A DNA stretch of 64,000 nucleotides from Ryuthela nishihirai (GCA_038380435.1 JAWZYU010000008.1:76336020-76400019); one strand, 5' to 3'. Shown: positions 12,194 through 24,820, counted from the first letter of the stretch. The notes: a model not told the origin generated them from the sequence alone. A program made the numbers and translations.

Positions 12194-12794
12194 TAAATCA
12201 AAATTTGTAATGATAACATGCTTTCGGACATGATTTTTTTACATGTGTAAATATCCATTTTCGTTTCCATTAGTAAATATTCTTGTTTCAAAGAATGCTA
12301 TCTGAATAACGTAATTGCTATCTAAAAATATTAATGGTTATTTTATTTAATATATTACGTGTTGCGTTCTGGGATATAATAATAATCTTGCATGGAAAAA
12401 TTCTTCAAATATTTCTATTTTATAAAGTAATTTTTCATCGTAGAACAAATCACGTTTGACAGAACTGTTCTAAAAGTTAGCATCCCTTAATTGTCATGAA
12501 GACATCGCTGAAGCTTGTTTTTTTTTTCGGTTTTACCTTTTTCACTTTATATGTATTTTGGACCTATCAAGTACATCTTCGGATATCGATCGTGTAGTGT
12601 TTCTTAATTTATATTCTCCCATTGAGATAGCATTGTCAGAAGGCAATTCCCTAATGCCCAAAGTTTTCGATTTTAAACCAATAAAAAAAAATTCTATTTT
12701 TTGCAACCTCTTCAGTATCTCAAAGTCAGCATAATCAGAGTTAAATTTACAGTGTAAATTATGTAGAATCAAAAAGTAGTATTTAAACGCCAAA
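12194..12794. other. AT-rich intergenic DNA
   Basis: Nothing recognised; the minus-strand open frame at 12542-12793 has no known motif. Confidence 0.5.
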
Positions 12795-12965
12795 TGATTA
12801 GCGTGCGTTGCTTCAGCTTAAAGAACCTGGGTTCAAGCCTCGTCTTGCCTTTCTGCTGAGGTTTGCTTTCCTCAGATCTTATCTATGGCGTATTATAACT
12901 GATGGACTCCTGTAAGACTTCTGTGGCAAGCAGCTGCGTGAGGGATAAGTTTTTAGTGAATTCAG
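12795..12965 (+). mobile_element. SINE-B copy, diverged
   Basis: Degenerate head ending in the B-box region GGGTTCAAGCC, then the TTTCTGCTGAGG body and the tail GTGGCAAGCAGCTGCGTGAG. The terminal palindrome has one mismatch. Confidence 0.75.
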
Positions 12966-13217
12966 CAGATAATAGTTTATAAAAAAAATTATAGAAATAC
13001 TTGTTAATTTTAGTTACTAAACGTTAATTAAAACGTTGAAATCAAATTTTTTTTTTTTACGTTTTCCACATTTCCTAGCTTAGAACTTTATATCGCAAAG
13101 TATACCTTCAACTTGCATTTAAAAGTTACTGATAATAAACATCTAAGCTAATAAGAGGAAAGTGCTTCTGTGATAAGATGCATAACTTCTTCAACAGCAT
13201 CGTCTCTATTAGCAGTT
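12966..13217. other. AT-rich spacer
   Basis: Nothing recognised. Confidence 0.5.
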
Positions 13218-13229
13218 GTGGTTGTGCTT

Positions 13230-13613
13230 GGGGCGGGGGTGGCTCAGTCGGTAGCGCGCCAGGCTCGTAATCTGTAGTTCCCAGGTTCGAGTCCCAGCTG
13301 GGTCAGCGTTGAGATTTATCTCCGCAAAATTTCCCCGCCTTGCCCACGGTCAGTAGGGGACACCGCTGGGCTTGAAAAGGCCGCCGTCCGTCGGATGGGA
13401 CGTTAAGCCGTGGCCCGTGTGCGGGAGAGCCATACCCTGTGCACGTTAAAGAACACGCTGGATGGCCTTGACGGGAGGCTACCATCTGTCTCCCAACAGC
13501 TGTTCCAGTGGGTCCCCTCCCCCAACCTTCTCTGAGCCTTCGGGGCCCTTGTGGCCTGGCCATTTAGCCCATGGTGTGCAAAAAAGTGCCGCTCAGAGGT
13601 AAAACAATCCAAA
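13230..13613 (+). mobile_element. SINE-A, full length
   Basis: TSD GTGGTTGTGCTT at 13218-13229 and 13614-13625. Tail is shortened to CAATCCAAA. Confidence 0.95.
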
Positions 13614-13989
13614 GTGGTTGTGCTTTGCTTATCTTCCATACCATACTCGAAGATATACTCAACGATGTGGCAAATGGAAATATTAACACTGTTTTCTACC
13701 TATGTGTAGATATTTTTTTTTTAATTTTAAGAGAGAAATTCGAATTTTATGAATGTTCCATCGTTTTGAATTATCACTGCCAGGAGGGCGCTAAAGTTGG
13801 AAAGTGTCAAAACTTACTCTCTTTTCAAACGGTGTATACCATATTCTCTAAAAGCTTGTACGTATTTGGCATCTACTCATGACCCCAAAATTGAATATTC
13901 ACGAACTTTTATAATTAGCTATTACATATATACCAAATTAATATACATATGTATAGAATCCTCAAGCAGACTCAAATTCATTTAGCATA

Positions 13990-14490
13990 CTGTAATCCTC
14001 TCTGACTTTCTACTATGGCATATAAAGTGACAGGCTCCTGTCGGGGCGGGGGTGGCTCAGTCTGTAGCGTGCCAGGCTCGTAATCTGTAGTTCCCAGGTT
14101 CGAGTCCCAGCTGGGTCAGCGTTGAGATTTATCTCCGCAAAATTCCCCGCCCTGCCCACGGTCAGTAGGGGACACCGATGGGCTTGGAAAGGCCGCCGTC
14201 TGTCGGATGGGACGTTAAGTCGTGGCCCCGTGTGCGGGAGAGCCATACCCTGTGCACGTTAAAGAACACGCTGGATGGCCTTGACGGGAGGCTACCATCT
14301 GTCTCCCAACAGCTGTTCCAGTGGGTCCCCTCCCCCAACCTTCTTTGAACCTTCGGGGTCCATGTGACCTGGCCATTTAGCCCATGGTGTGCAAAAAAGT
14401 GCCGCTCAGAGGTAAAGCAACCCAACCCAAGGCTCCTGTCAGACCTCTGTGGCAAACAGCTGCCTGACGAGGTATTTTTTTTTAATGATA
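13990..14490 (+). mobile_element. SINE-B 3' half, split by SINE-A
   Basis: The SINE-B segment CTACTATGGCATATAAA to GGCTCCTGTC (to 14042) continues at 14441 with AGACCTCTGTGGCAAACAGC. The interruption is the SINE-A at 14043-14429. The head of this SINE-B is missing. Confidence 0.85.
14043..14429 (+). mobile_element. SINE-A, full length, nested in SINE-B
   Basis: TSD AGGCTCCTGTC at 14032-14042 and 14430-14440, taken from the SINE-B tail. Shows SINE-A was active after this SINE-B settled. Confidence 0.95.
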
Positions 14491-14519
14491 CAAGCACACT
14501 GGGCAAAAAATTAGTCATC

Positions 14520-16020
14520 TGCCATAACAGGGTTATGTCCGTTCGACAGCAACAGAGGACCCACTAGTAATAAACGCATCCTACAAATAGCTGTGCCTTG
14601 CGCTACGGGGTTCATGCAGTGACAAGAAGTTGTGTGTGTTAGTTGCTCCGTGAAACATGGGTTATGCCAAAGATATAATTGAGTGGCAAAAAGGTATTGC
14701 GTTTGGTTGAGCAAAGGGCATAATGTACAAAAGTTGCTGCCTTTTGCAGATGTGTTGAAATGTACTCTCCAAAGGGTCTTCCTGGCGTACATCGCAGTCC
14801 ATCGCTAATATTCGCCAGAACTGTGGCAGAAAGACTGCTCACCAATAGGGACTACCGCAGTATGCCAAGCACGGTTACGCCAAACCACTTTGCAACAAGT
14901 CAGAATTGCTCCAGTCGGTCAATGCAGGCGTACAACAAACTGTTTCGGAACGAACACTCCTAAAGGAACTGCATGCCATTGATATCTGGAGCAGAATACC
15001 GTGGAAGAGACCATGTTAACAGCTCTGAACAAGGCTGCATGGCTACAGTGGGTGCAGCAACACAAAGACTGGACTATCGACTCTTGGAAGCGTTTGATCT
15101 GGTCGGACGTTTTTGCTTCTACTTGAATACTCGTAAGCCACATGAAGCCTTCCATGCAGACTGTGCAAGATTCTGTTGAAGCTGGAGGTGGTTCTGTGAT
15201 GTTCTGGGGGTGTTTCACGTACGAGGAAATGGGTCTGGTTGCAGTGACGTCACACGAACCAGAAGGGCTATATGGAGCTACTATATGACCACATGTTGCC
15301 TTTTGTGCAGCATCTCCACAGTGAACATCAGAAGGATACCAAAGTCTTCCAAGACAAAAATTGTCACGTGCTCAGGGCTCGAAATGGTTGGATTGGCACA
15401 ACAAGCATTCTGAAGCCTTCGAACATCTCGAGTGGCCCACCAAATCCCCAGATTTGAATCCCATAGAAAACTTGTGGGACTATTTGGGGCAACGAGTGAA
15501 GCGCCGTCCCAGCCATCTGGCCGAATTGCAGCATTTGGTGCAGGAAGAGTGGATGAATATGTGCACTACATCCAAACAATAATACTGGTGGCATTCATAC
15601 CACGGGATTTTGGCTGTTCTTCAGTCGCATGGCTGGGGTGGCTCAGTCGGTAGTGTGCCAGGCTCGTAATCTGTAGTTCCCAGGTTCGAGTCCCAGCTGG
15701 ATCAGCGTTGAGATTTATCTCCGCAAAATTCCCCGCCTTGCCCACGGTCAGTAGGGGACACCGATGGGCTTGGAAAGGCCGTGGTCCCGTGTGCGAGAGA
15801 GCCATACCCTGTGCACGTTAAAGAACACGCTGGATGGCCTTGACGGGAGGCTACCATCTGTCTCCCAACAGCTGTTCCAGTGGGTCCCCTCCCCCAACCT
15901 TCTCTGAGCCTTCGGGGTCCTTGTGACCTGGCCATTTAGCCCATGGTATGCAAAAAAGTGGCGCTCAGAGGTAAAACAACCCAACCCAAGTTGCATGCCA
16001 GTGGCAGGAAGATCCTGTTG
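14520..16020 (+). mobile_element. Decayed Tc1-like transposon
   Basis: Broken plus-strand frames read RTLLKELHAIDIWSRIPW-like, then WVQQHKDWTIDSWKRLIWSD (about 15050-15110), GGGSVMFWGCF-like (about 15190) and SPDLNPIENLWDYLGQRVKR (about 15445-15505). These are the DNA-binding and DDE regions of Tc1-family transposases. The first catalytic Asp (WSD) and the last motif's Glu (NPIE) are readable; the middle motif reads FQDKNCHV where FQDDNAPVH is usual. Several frameshifts separate the pieces and SINE-A lies at the 3' end. I could not identify the TIRs with confidence, so the edges are approximate. Confidence 0.8.
15633..15988 (+). mobile_element. SINE-A with internal deletion
   Basis: Complete head and tail, but about 30 bp of the body (the CCGTCCGTCGGATGGGACG segment and flanks) is missing near 15778-15784. 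Possible imperfect TSD GTCGCATG / GTTGCATG around the element, inside the Tc1 relic. Confidence 0.9.
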
Positions 16021-16453
16021 GTATAATACGTTCTAGAGGTCTGTGAAGAAGACAGGTTACCATACTTCCTCCTAAAGGAGGACATATCCTTTTTTTATTT
16101 CTTGCCCTCTAGGAATTTTGGAGAAATACAAAGCGTCATCCATTTTGTATAAACTCGTGCTTTAAACTAAATTAAAGCACTAATTTTTTTGCACTTTCCT
16201 TTTTTAAACTTCTTGGAACTCGTGACTATGATATGCTGTTAACCGTGATTTAATTTACTGTAAATACACATCGTGAGAACTAAATGAATTCTGTTAATGT
16301 AAAAGTTACTGTTTTCTGTAATCTCAATTGACATGCCATATTGAACAAAGTATATGCCTTAGAAATATTGGATAAAATTTTGTTTCCACCCAGGAATAGA
16401 TGGCGCTATGAAAGTTGGCAGCAGTTTATATTTTTTGCAGCATAAAAGGACAG
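16021..16453. other. AT-rich intergenic DNA
   Basis: Nothing recognised. Confidence 0.5.
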
Positions 16454-16466
16454 CGAAAGAATTAAG

Positions 16467-16847
16467 TTGGGTTCTTTTACCTCTGAACGGCACTTTTTTG
16501 CACACCATGGGCTAAATGGCCAGGTCACATGGACCCCGAAGGCTCAGAGAAGGTTGGGGGAGGGGACCCACTGGAACAGCTGTTGGGAGACAGATGGTAG
16601 CCTCCCGTCAAGGCCATTCAGCGTGTTCTTTAACGTGCACAGGGTATGGCTCTCCCGCACACGGGGCCACGGCTTAACGTCCCATCCGTCGGACGGCGGC
16701 CTTTCCAAGGCCATCGGTGTCCTTTACTACCGTGGGCAGGGCGGGGAATTTTGCGGAGATAATCTCGATGCTGACCCAGCTGGGACTCGAACCTGGGAAC
16801 TACAGATTACGAGCCTGGCGCGCTACCGACTGAGCCACCCCCACCCA
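16467..16847 (-). mobile_element. SINE-A, full length
   Basis: TSD CGAAAGAATTAAG at 16454-16466 and 16848-16860. Head lies at the right end. Confidence 0.95.
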
Positions 16848-16860
16848 CGAAAGAATTAAG

Positions 16861-17362
16861 GAATTGCTCCTAGTTTCTACAAGCCTTCTCATACAAATGG
16901 ATTACAGTTAGTAAAAAAAACAAAAGTTTGCTTTCTGGAACGGCAGATAGTTACTTTCCATTCAAGGCCAAATAACTGTTGATTGCTTATCACGTATGAA
17001 TAAAAATTGGCACGTCATATATTTTGAAGTTAAAAATTAGAATTATGCCTTTTTCTGACTGAACTATTTTTAAAATTAGACTTGGTAGGAAACAACTTAT
17101 TTTACTTCACAAACTAAAAACATCTTTGTCTAATTTCAAGGTTTTTTGGCCTTTTAGAATATTGGCATCTAGTAATCGAGGAAGGCTAGAGCTTAGCAGA
17201 ATTGCAACATATCAGGGCTTGGACCCAGGACTCTTGATCTGCAGCCAAACTCACTAATCATTTCACTGTTATTTTCAAAATACCAGAAAAAGTTACTACT
17301 GCTATGAGAACTTAAAATTTACATATGTTAATATGCTGAACTTCTCTATTATATATTTTAAG
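16861..17362. other. AT-rich intergenic DNA
   Basis: Nothing recognised. Confidence 0.5.
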
Positions 17363-17732
17363 TTGCGTTGGGTTGATTTACCTCTGAGCGGCACTTTTGC
17401 ACACCATTAGCTAAATGGCCAGGTCACATGGACCCCGAAGGCTCAGAGAAGGTTGGGGCAGGGGACCCACTGGAACAGCTGTTGGGAGACAGATGGTAGC
17501 CTCCCGTCAAGGCCATCCAGCGTGTTCTTTAACGTGCACAGGGTATGGCTCTCCCGCACACGGGGCCACGGCTTAACGTCCCATCCGACGGACGGCGGCC
17601 TTTCCAAGCCCATCGGTGTCCCCTACTGACCGTGGGCAGGGCAGGGAATTTTTGCAGAGATAAATCTCAACGCTGACCCAGCTGGGACTCGAACCTGGGA
17701 ACTACACGAGCCTGGCACGCTACCCCAGCCCC
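17363..17732 (-). mobile_element. SINE-A with damaged head
   Basis: Body complete. In the head the GATTA segment between TACA and CGAGCC is deleted and the A box is lost (GCACGCTACCCCAGCCCC). It directly abuts older plus-strand SINE-A pieces. Confidence 0.85.
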
Positions 17733-18149
17733 AGAGAGCCCTGTGCATATCGAAGAACATGCTGGGTGGCATTGACAGGAGGTTACCATCTGTCTTCTAT
17801 CAGGTCCCCTTCCCCCAACCTCATCAGGGTCCTTGTGACTGGCCATTTAACCCATTATATGCCAAAAAGTGCCATTCAGATGTAAAGCAACCCACAGTCA
17901 GTAGGGGGCACCGATGGGCTTTGAAAGGCTGCCATCCGTTGTATGAGATATTAAGCCGTGCCTCATATCCTGGAGAGCCCATACTCTGTGCACATTAAAG
18001 AACATATTTAATGGCCATGATCAGATGCTGCGATCTGTCTCCTAACAGTTATGCAGTGGTTACCCTCTCCCCAACCTTCTCTGGGTAATTGTGACCTGGT
18101 CATTTAGCTCGTGTGCAAAAAAGTGCCACTCAGAGGTAAGACAACCTAA
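17733..18149 (+). mobile_element. Two old SINE-A fragments in tandem
   Basis: First piece (17733-17893) covers the tail half from AGAGCCCTGTGCA to AAGCAACCCA. The second (17894-18149) restarts inside the body at CAGTCAGTAGGGGG and runs to a tail. An old head-less multimer whose junction differs from the recurrent one at 57 and 61 kb. Confidence 0.75.
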
Positions 18150-18868
18150 CTCTGTCGGACAACTAACGGGTCATAGCTAGGATCACCAGGTTTTGTCTAC
18201 AGCTTCTTTCACTGTAACTACACTGTAAAGTTTCTGACCCCATAAAATTAGGGCTTCCCCAAAAGCTGGCTGCCAAATGTCTCCACTGATAGCTTTATGC
18301 ATTGATAACGTACTACTACATCAAGGTAGGCAGCGACTGCTCCCCCAGAGAATTTGGACACTTATGGTGGATTTAATCCTGACCCACCGCAATTAGGAAC
18401 CCAATCTATAAACTATATGCAACAAGAGGGAGCAGACACCATGACATGTTGGCTCATTACCTGTCGAATTATGGAGAGCCGAAAACTTCCCCCACTAGTG
18501 ATAGCTACCCTTGATGTTAGTGTCTGCCCACACATTCGGAATATGCCTGGAAGCTTGCTACTCTCACTTTTTAAGGCCTGAGTAATGCAATGAAATTCTG
18601 TTAGCATTTATAATAAACAATTTTGCAAAGTAGTAAATTATTTTATTGTGATAGTGATTATCACACAAGAGGAATATCTGACCCTTGGACAAACGCCTCA
18701 GATTTTGTTCTAATTAATATTAAGACTTATTAAACATATTTAAAATAATTGAACTATACCCCTGGAAGCATGATAAAAGGAATGTAGATAATCAGGAAAA
18801 TTTCTAATTACATTTCAGTCTGAGCCTGTAGGGGCCCCCTTCATCTGTCAGTTGATTATACTCACTCA
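18150..18868. other. Intergenic DNA
   Basis: No recognisable gene. A 75-codon plus-strand frame (18354-18581) has no known motif. Confidence 0.45.
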
Positions 18869-18897
18869 AAATATTGCAACTAAATCCAGATTGACAG

Positions 18898-19261
18898 GGG
18901 TAGAGTTAGATCAGTTGCTACCACACCAGGCTTGTAATCTGCAGTTCCCAGGTTCGAGTCCCACCTGGGCCAACATTGAGATTTTTCTCCCCGAAACTCC
19001 CTCTGGTTTAATTGGAGACTGATAAGCTTGGAAAGGCTGCTCTCTATTAGATGGGATGTAAAGCCATTGGCCAGTGTTTGGGGAGAGCCATACTCTGTGC
19101 ATGTTAAAGAACATTGGTTGACATTTTGAATGGAAAGATACTATTTATCTCCTTACTATTTGTCCCTTCCACAACCATCTCTGAGCCCTTGTGGTCTTTG
19201 TGATCTGGCCATTTATCTGGTCCATGGTGTGCAAAAAAGTGGCACTCAGAGGTAAAGCAAC
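18898..19261 (+). mobile_element. Old SINE-A, diverged
   Basis: Head readable (CCAGGCTTGTAATCTGCAGT, B box GGTTCGAGTCC); body strongly mutated. Flanked by an imperfect direct repeat of about 29 bp (about 18869-18897 and 19262-19297, beginning AAAATATTGC), longer than a usual TSD. Confidence 0.85.
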
Positions 19262-19299
19262 CAAACTCAAAATATTGCGACTAAGTCCAGATTGACATG

Positions 19300-19651
19300 A
19301 ATGGAGTTCGCTTAGTTGGTAGAATACCAGGCTTGTAATCTGCAGTTTGTAGATTCTGTTCCCACTTAGGCCAGCATTGAGATTTTTCTCTGCGGAACTC
19401 CCTGCCCTGGATCAGTAGAGGACATCGATGTGCTTGGAAAGGTCCATGTCTGTCAGATGGGACTTTAATCCATGGCCCGATATGTGGGAGAGCCATATCC
19501 TGTTCCCATTGAAGAACACACTGGGAGGCTACCATCTATCTCCTAACAGTTGTCCAGTGGTTCCTTTCCCCCCAACCTTTGTCCTTGTGGCCTGGCCATT
19601 TAGCCCATTATGTGCAAAATAGGCCATTCATAGGTAAAACAACCCAACCGA
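19300..19651 (+). mobile_element. Old SINE-A, diverged
   Basis: Head with weakened A and B boxes (TAGATTCTGTTCCC), body and tail CAACCCAACC recognisable. Immediately follows another old copy and may derive from a duplication including the flank. Confidence 0.8.
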
Positions 19652-20214
19652 GAGGAACAACAACAAGAATGGCAACGCCATTGTTTAGAGTCAATAAATG
19701 CAAGTAGTATTGCTTGTCAGAGTTGTAGTTTTAGGCTCTTTTTCTCCATAGTGGATTTCTTCATCATAACGAGTTATGTTCTAAATAAGACATAGTGTCA
19801 TGTACTATGGAAAATTTACTCATTCTTTCCACCTGCTCCCCCAAAAAGGGATTATTCCTAACTCTATCTTCCGAATACAAATGCCGAAGTTTATATCTTG
19901 GATGAAAACTTTGGACGTCAGAGTATCTGAAATTGTCTCTCCTCCCACTTCTTAAAAAAAAAACCGGAATTTAAGAGGTATATATATCAGTTGTAGAATA
20001 TATAAAATTATTCCTCTTTTTTTTTTTCGGGGTTGGTTTGTAATGAGTCGTATCTGCAATAAATGCTAATGGTGTGCAGAGAAAAAAAATAAAATTTTTC
20101 CCCTCAGAAGCAGAGAAAATATTTTTTAATACATTACACTAAAATGCAAAAGTAAAAAGATATTTTAAAAACTTGAATGCATTAACAAATTTAAATTACT
20201 AAAGTACAGGAAAA
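19652..20214. other. AT-rich intergenic DNA
   Basis: Nothing recognised. Confidence 0.5.
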
Positions 20215-20323
20215 CCCACACAACCACAATCTCAAAATATATCCGTTAGATATTAAAGATGACCAGTGGATATCCATTGGCATCTCAGTTATGGATATTA
20301 TCTGGAGATTGTGGTTGTGTGGG
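20215..20323. mobile_element. 109-bp MITE with perfect 19-bp TIRs
   Basis: Left end CCCACACAACCACAATCTC, right end its exact reverse complement. The interior is rich in short GATAT/ATATC inverted motifs. Too small to code. Superfamily unknown: I see no clear target duplication. Confidence 0.75.
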
Positions 20324-20340
20324 GAGTTACACTGGTTTCC

Positions 20341-20885
20341 ATAAATTAAAGAAAATCCCTATGTTAAGTCAATGGGAAGCTAACGTCAAAGCTCTATAAC
20401 TTCTAAAATATTTTTTTTTTTTGTTTTGAAAAATGTGATTGTAGATAAAGATCTCAATCAAATAAGTCAATATCTCGATTTTCAACAATATTCGTTCAGT
20501 ATTTAATGAGTTATGGAAGTTTGAATATTTAACAACAGCAATGCCAGTCTTAAAAGTCGGCAATGCCAGTCAGAAAGTTATACAAAACCGAAGAATATTG
20601 GAAGAATAATATTTAAGAAAGTTCTAAAATACAAACTTATTTTATTAAACATTTTGATACAGTACTTATTGCTAAGTTTTAATTAACTTCTGAAGTTAAA
20701 TATTGAAACTTCTTTAACTCATTAAATAATGAACGAATATTGTTGAAAATCGAGATATTGATTTATCTGATTGAGATCTTTATCTGCAATCACATTTTTC
20801 AAAACAAAAAAAAACTCATTTTAGAAGCTATGAGCTTTCATGTTAGCTTCCCATTGACTTAACATGGGGATTTTCCTTAATTTAT
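20341..20885. mobile_element. Foldback element, copy 1
   Basis: Arms of about 205 bp (20341-20545 and about 20680-20885) are inverted copies; for example ATAAATTAAAGAAAATCCC at the left mirrors GGGATTTTCCTTAATTTAT at the right, with a spacer of about 135 bp. No coding. The arm segment around CAACAATATTCGTTCAGTAT recurs, diverged, in the foldback at about 48.9-50.2 kb, so this is a dispersed family. Confidence 0.85.
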
Positions 20886-22235
20886 AATGCAAGTAAAAAA
20901 AAAAACTTGTATCAACTTAGGTGAAGTATTAAAAAGACATAAGTAAATGAGTGTACGTACGTTTACTGAGGGTCAAGGATGCTAAGTTTTTGCATTCTTC
21001 ACATAAATGAATTTCATCCATGTCAAAATGTATGAATGGTATTTCTATTCTAGGTCGTTGTTATTGTTTTTGAAGCAAAGGGGCCATTTTGGATTTGCCC
21101 AACTGATGCCCACTGGCAGTTGCAATAGCAAAGTGCTAAATGGAAAATAAATTTATGACAAAATTCTGGGTGTGTTTTCAGTTGGCCCACCGAGTTCCTT
21201 AAAGGCAACACATGATAGATTTGAGTGTTATGCTTCACTGAATATGTATTAAATGGAAATTAAGCGTGAAAATTATTTAAACAAATATTTTCATATAAAT
21301 TAGTTTTTGTTATTTATTTAATTCAGAGTTAAAATGTATGTTTTAGCATGTATTACTGAAATTTTGGTGGGGTCTGGTCCTGAATTAAATATTCAAGTGA
21401 AGAATTACTGTACGCAATTCGACTAGGACCCACCATCCTATAACATCAGCATGGCACAAGAAATTCCTGGAAACTACCGTGTTCTTGCTTTAAAAAGAAT
21501 GGACAGACCAGCATATCTGGCATGAACATCGTCGGTTAGATATGCTCCAGGTGACGAAGGATGCTCACTTTCATGTGTTTTAACTTTGTAGGGGAAAAAT
21601 TTATGTTGGACCATCAAATGCATATACCGTGTGTCTCTACAGTAAATAGTTTGTAACTCAAGTTTGGAATTGGTTAAGGACTTCGGCCCATTCTATATTT
21701 CTTTTTCACCCATTCATACAATGTAGAACGAGTTCATTCCAGAAATCACAAATGATATCTTTATTTTGATATTGATGGCAGAATTACACTGTACTGAGCT
21801 TATATACATCACATTTCCTGAAATGCTAGAATATGTTCGACCGCTGCCCTTAAGTAAATTAAAAGTTCGATAAGAGTACAGATTGATGGGAGATATATTC
21901 ATTTCGTCCATAATGTGTGAAGGGTTAATTGTATTGAGTTACATTACATAGTGAGATAATTCTATATCTGCAAATTGAAATTTTCGTTTTGTGAAGAAAA
22001 TCCGCTAATGTACTCTATCAGAAATTACTTGCTACAGTAAAAATCACTTGCTATGCTGATTATTGTATAAAGAGTAAAAAATCCTTACAAAAAAATTTAA
22101 CAGTGGGTTCAGCCAAAAGTTACGTGTTGTTACATAGGAAAAAGGGTGGTGGGTTAAAATTCCCTAAAAAGCGTTATGAATGTATAATGACCCACAGTTG
22201 TATATAGACCTCCAGTATATAGTTCCAGAGAAGCC
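20886..22235. other. AT-rich intergenic DNA
   Basis: No gene recognised; several open frames under 80 codons without motifs. Confidence 0.45.
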
Positions 22236-22448
22236 CGGATCTAGGAAAATATCGAGGGAGGGTGGCAAGAGTCTGGTTTCCATTGCAGTATAGTATTTCC
22301 CACTCCGTTTTCCAGGTCAGAAACATTTCTTGATAAATGCATGAAATTAAAATAAGTTCAATGTTTTTTTTGCCTCTATTACCCTTAATACCATTTTGAA
22401 GGGGGGACATGGCTACCTTGCCCCTTCCCCCTAGATCCAGCCCTGGTT
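22236..22448. mobile_element. Small inverted-ended repeat, copy 1
   Basis: Ends are inverted: GCCCGGATCTAGG at the left and CCTAGATCCAGCCCTGG at the right. The interior (for example TTTTTTGCCTCTAT and GATAAATGCATGAAAT) matches 52561-52760. MITE-like, about 210 bp. Confidence 0.65.
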
Positions 22449-22458
22449 TTAGACCACC

Positions 22459-22848
22459 TGCGGGGGTGTCTCAGTCGGTAGCGCGCCAGGCTCGTAATCT
22501 GTAGTTCCCAGGTTCGAGTCCCAGCTGGGTCAGCGTTGAGATTTATCTCCGCAAAATTCCCCGCCCTGTCCACGGTCAGTAGGGGACACCGATGGGCTTG
22601 GAAAGGCCGCCGTCCGTCGGATGGGACGTTAAGCCGTGGCCCTGTGTGCGGGAGAGCCATACCCTGTGCACGTTAAAGAACACGCTGGATGGCCTTGACG
22701 GGAGGCTACCATCTGTCTCCCAACAGCTGTTCCAGTGGGTCCCCTCCCCCAACCTTCTCTGAGCCTTCGGGGTCCATGTGACCTAGCCATTTAGCCCATG
22801 GTGTGCAAAAAAAGTGCCGCTCAGAGGTAAAACAACCCAACCCAACCC
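22459..22848 (+). mobile_element. SINE-A, nearly full length
   Basis: Head slightly shortened (starts TGCGGGGGTGTCTCAG, one A-box change), body complete, tail CAACCCAACCCAACCC. TSD not clear. Confidence 0.92.
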
Positions 22849-23330
22849 ACCATCATTTGCCAAAAAGGGCCAAATCATCAGTATAATCTAAATCAGAAAT
22901 TACACCGTATACCAGTAGTAAAATGAATCTTTACACCAATGTAAATATTTTCATTTTTACCTGCTTTCATAAAATAATATCGATATAAAAGACATTCAAT
23001 GCGTATGTGAAAATGGTCATGCATTCACACATACATTCACACTGCTTTGATGGCCTTATCAGAGAATAATTGTAATTTTGTAAGTAAAAAATTTATAAAT
23101 AACTTTTATTGAAATTTCTACATTATTAACCAACATTTATATATTGGATTCAGTAAAACCAGATAGATCAAAATAATTTTAGAATCTCAATAAGATATTT
23201 TTATTTAATAAAATAATATTTGTTTTGCTTTAGTCTTATGGTATTTCTACTAAAGCTTGATTATGGAAATGTTCAAGCGACCCTTATTATTTCAATCAGA
23301 CAGTTGCTCGATTATATACAATTCAATTAT
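22849..23330. other. AT-rich intergenic DNA
   Basis: Nothing recognised. Confidence 0.5.
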
Positions 23331-23637
23331 ATACTGAGATGTCAGTTTATTAGGTACACCTACCTAGTAGCGTGTTGCACTTCCTTGGTCTTCAGAAGAG
23401 CCCAAATTTGTTGGAGCATGAAACTTACAAGATGCTGGATGTGTTGTTCAGGAATGTATCGATATTGTGCGAAAATGATTGTCGTGCAGTTGCTGCAAAT
23501 TAAAGAGTGGCACAGTCCTGTGAATAGCCCTTACCACTTCGTCCCAAAGATGCTTGAGAGTGTTTAGGTATGGGGACTGTATAGGCCATTGAAATAAGGA
23601 AAACTCGTCGACATGTTCTTGGAACCATTCTGTGATG

Positions 23638-24025
23638 GGTTGGATTGGGTTGTTTTACTTCTGAGCGGCACTTTTTTGCACACCATGGGCTAAATGGCCA
23701 GGTCACATGGACCCCGAAGGCTCAGAGAAGGTTGGGGGAGGGGACCCACTGGAACAGCTGTTGGGAGACAGATGGTAGCCTCCCGTAAAGGCCATCCAGC
23801 GTGTTCTTTAACGTGCAGAGGGTATGGCTCTCCCGCACACGGAGCCACGACTTAACGTCCCATCCGACGGACGGCGGCCTTTCCAAGCCCATCGGTGTGC
23901 CCTACTGACCGTGGGCAGGGCGGGGAATTTTGCGGAGATAAATCTCAACGCTGACCCAGCTGGGACTCGAACCTGGGAACTACAGATTACGAGCCTGGCG
24001 CGCTACCGACTGAGCCACCCCCGCC
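23638..24025 (-). mobile_element. SINE-A, full length, inside Tc1 relic
   Basis: TSD CCATTCTGTGATG at 23625-23637 and 24026-24038. It splits the transposase frame just after HGNAPAHKA. Confidence 0.95.
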
Positions 24026-24820
24026 CCATTCTGTGATGATATATGCTTTGTGAGCAGGTGCATTACCATGCTGGAGTGTCCATCCAAGTGAGGATAAACT
24101 GTAGGCATTAAAGGGATGAACTTGGTCAGCAAAGATGTTCAAATATGCCTTGGTGTTCAGATGTCCTTCAGTGAATGTCAGGTGGCTAATGTGTGCCAGG
24201 AAAGCATTCCCCCACACCATAATATCGCCATCACCGGCCTGTTCTTTTGACACCAGACAAGATGGCTCCCTTGCCTCGTGTTGTTTGTGCCAAATTCTGC
24301 TCCTTCGATCAGCGTGATGAAAAAGGATCCTTGAATTTTCCAACACCTTTTTCCAGTCCTCAATGGTCCAGTGTCGATGCTCCCGCACCCACTGGAGATG
24401 CGCTTTTGTGTTTTCTGCTGACATCAGCACTTGACATGGTCGGTAGCAGTTGTAGCCCATTTGCGACAAGGTCTGATATATGGTGCATTTTTTTAGATGA
24501 CCTTCTGCACACCAACGTTTAATTCTGCTGTGATTTGCCTGGTTGTGCCTTTTTGTTCGCTTGAATGATTATCGCCATTTTCCTTTGACCCCTGTGATCC
24601 ATAAGCTGCTTTCGTCCACAGTATTGCCGATCACTGGTAGTTTTTGGCATTTCACACCATTCGCGGTAAACCCTTGAAACAGTTGTGTGTAAAAGCACAG
24701 GATGACAGTCGTTTGGGAGATGCTAGAACTGGCACGCCTAACACCCACTATTGCACCACGTTCAAAGATAGGTCGCTCGATTTGCCTATTCTGGTAATCA
24801 ATCCAACTCTAGATACTCGA

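Noticed and set aside
18354..18581. 75-codon plus-strand frame
   Set aside because: No motif and an overlapping minus-strand frame of similar length; likely chance.
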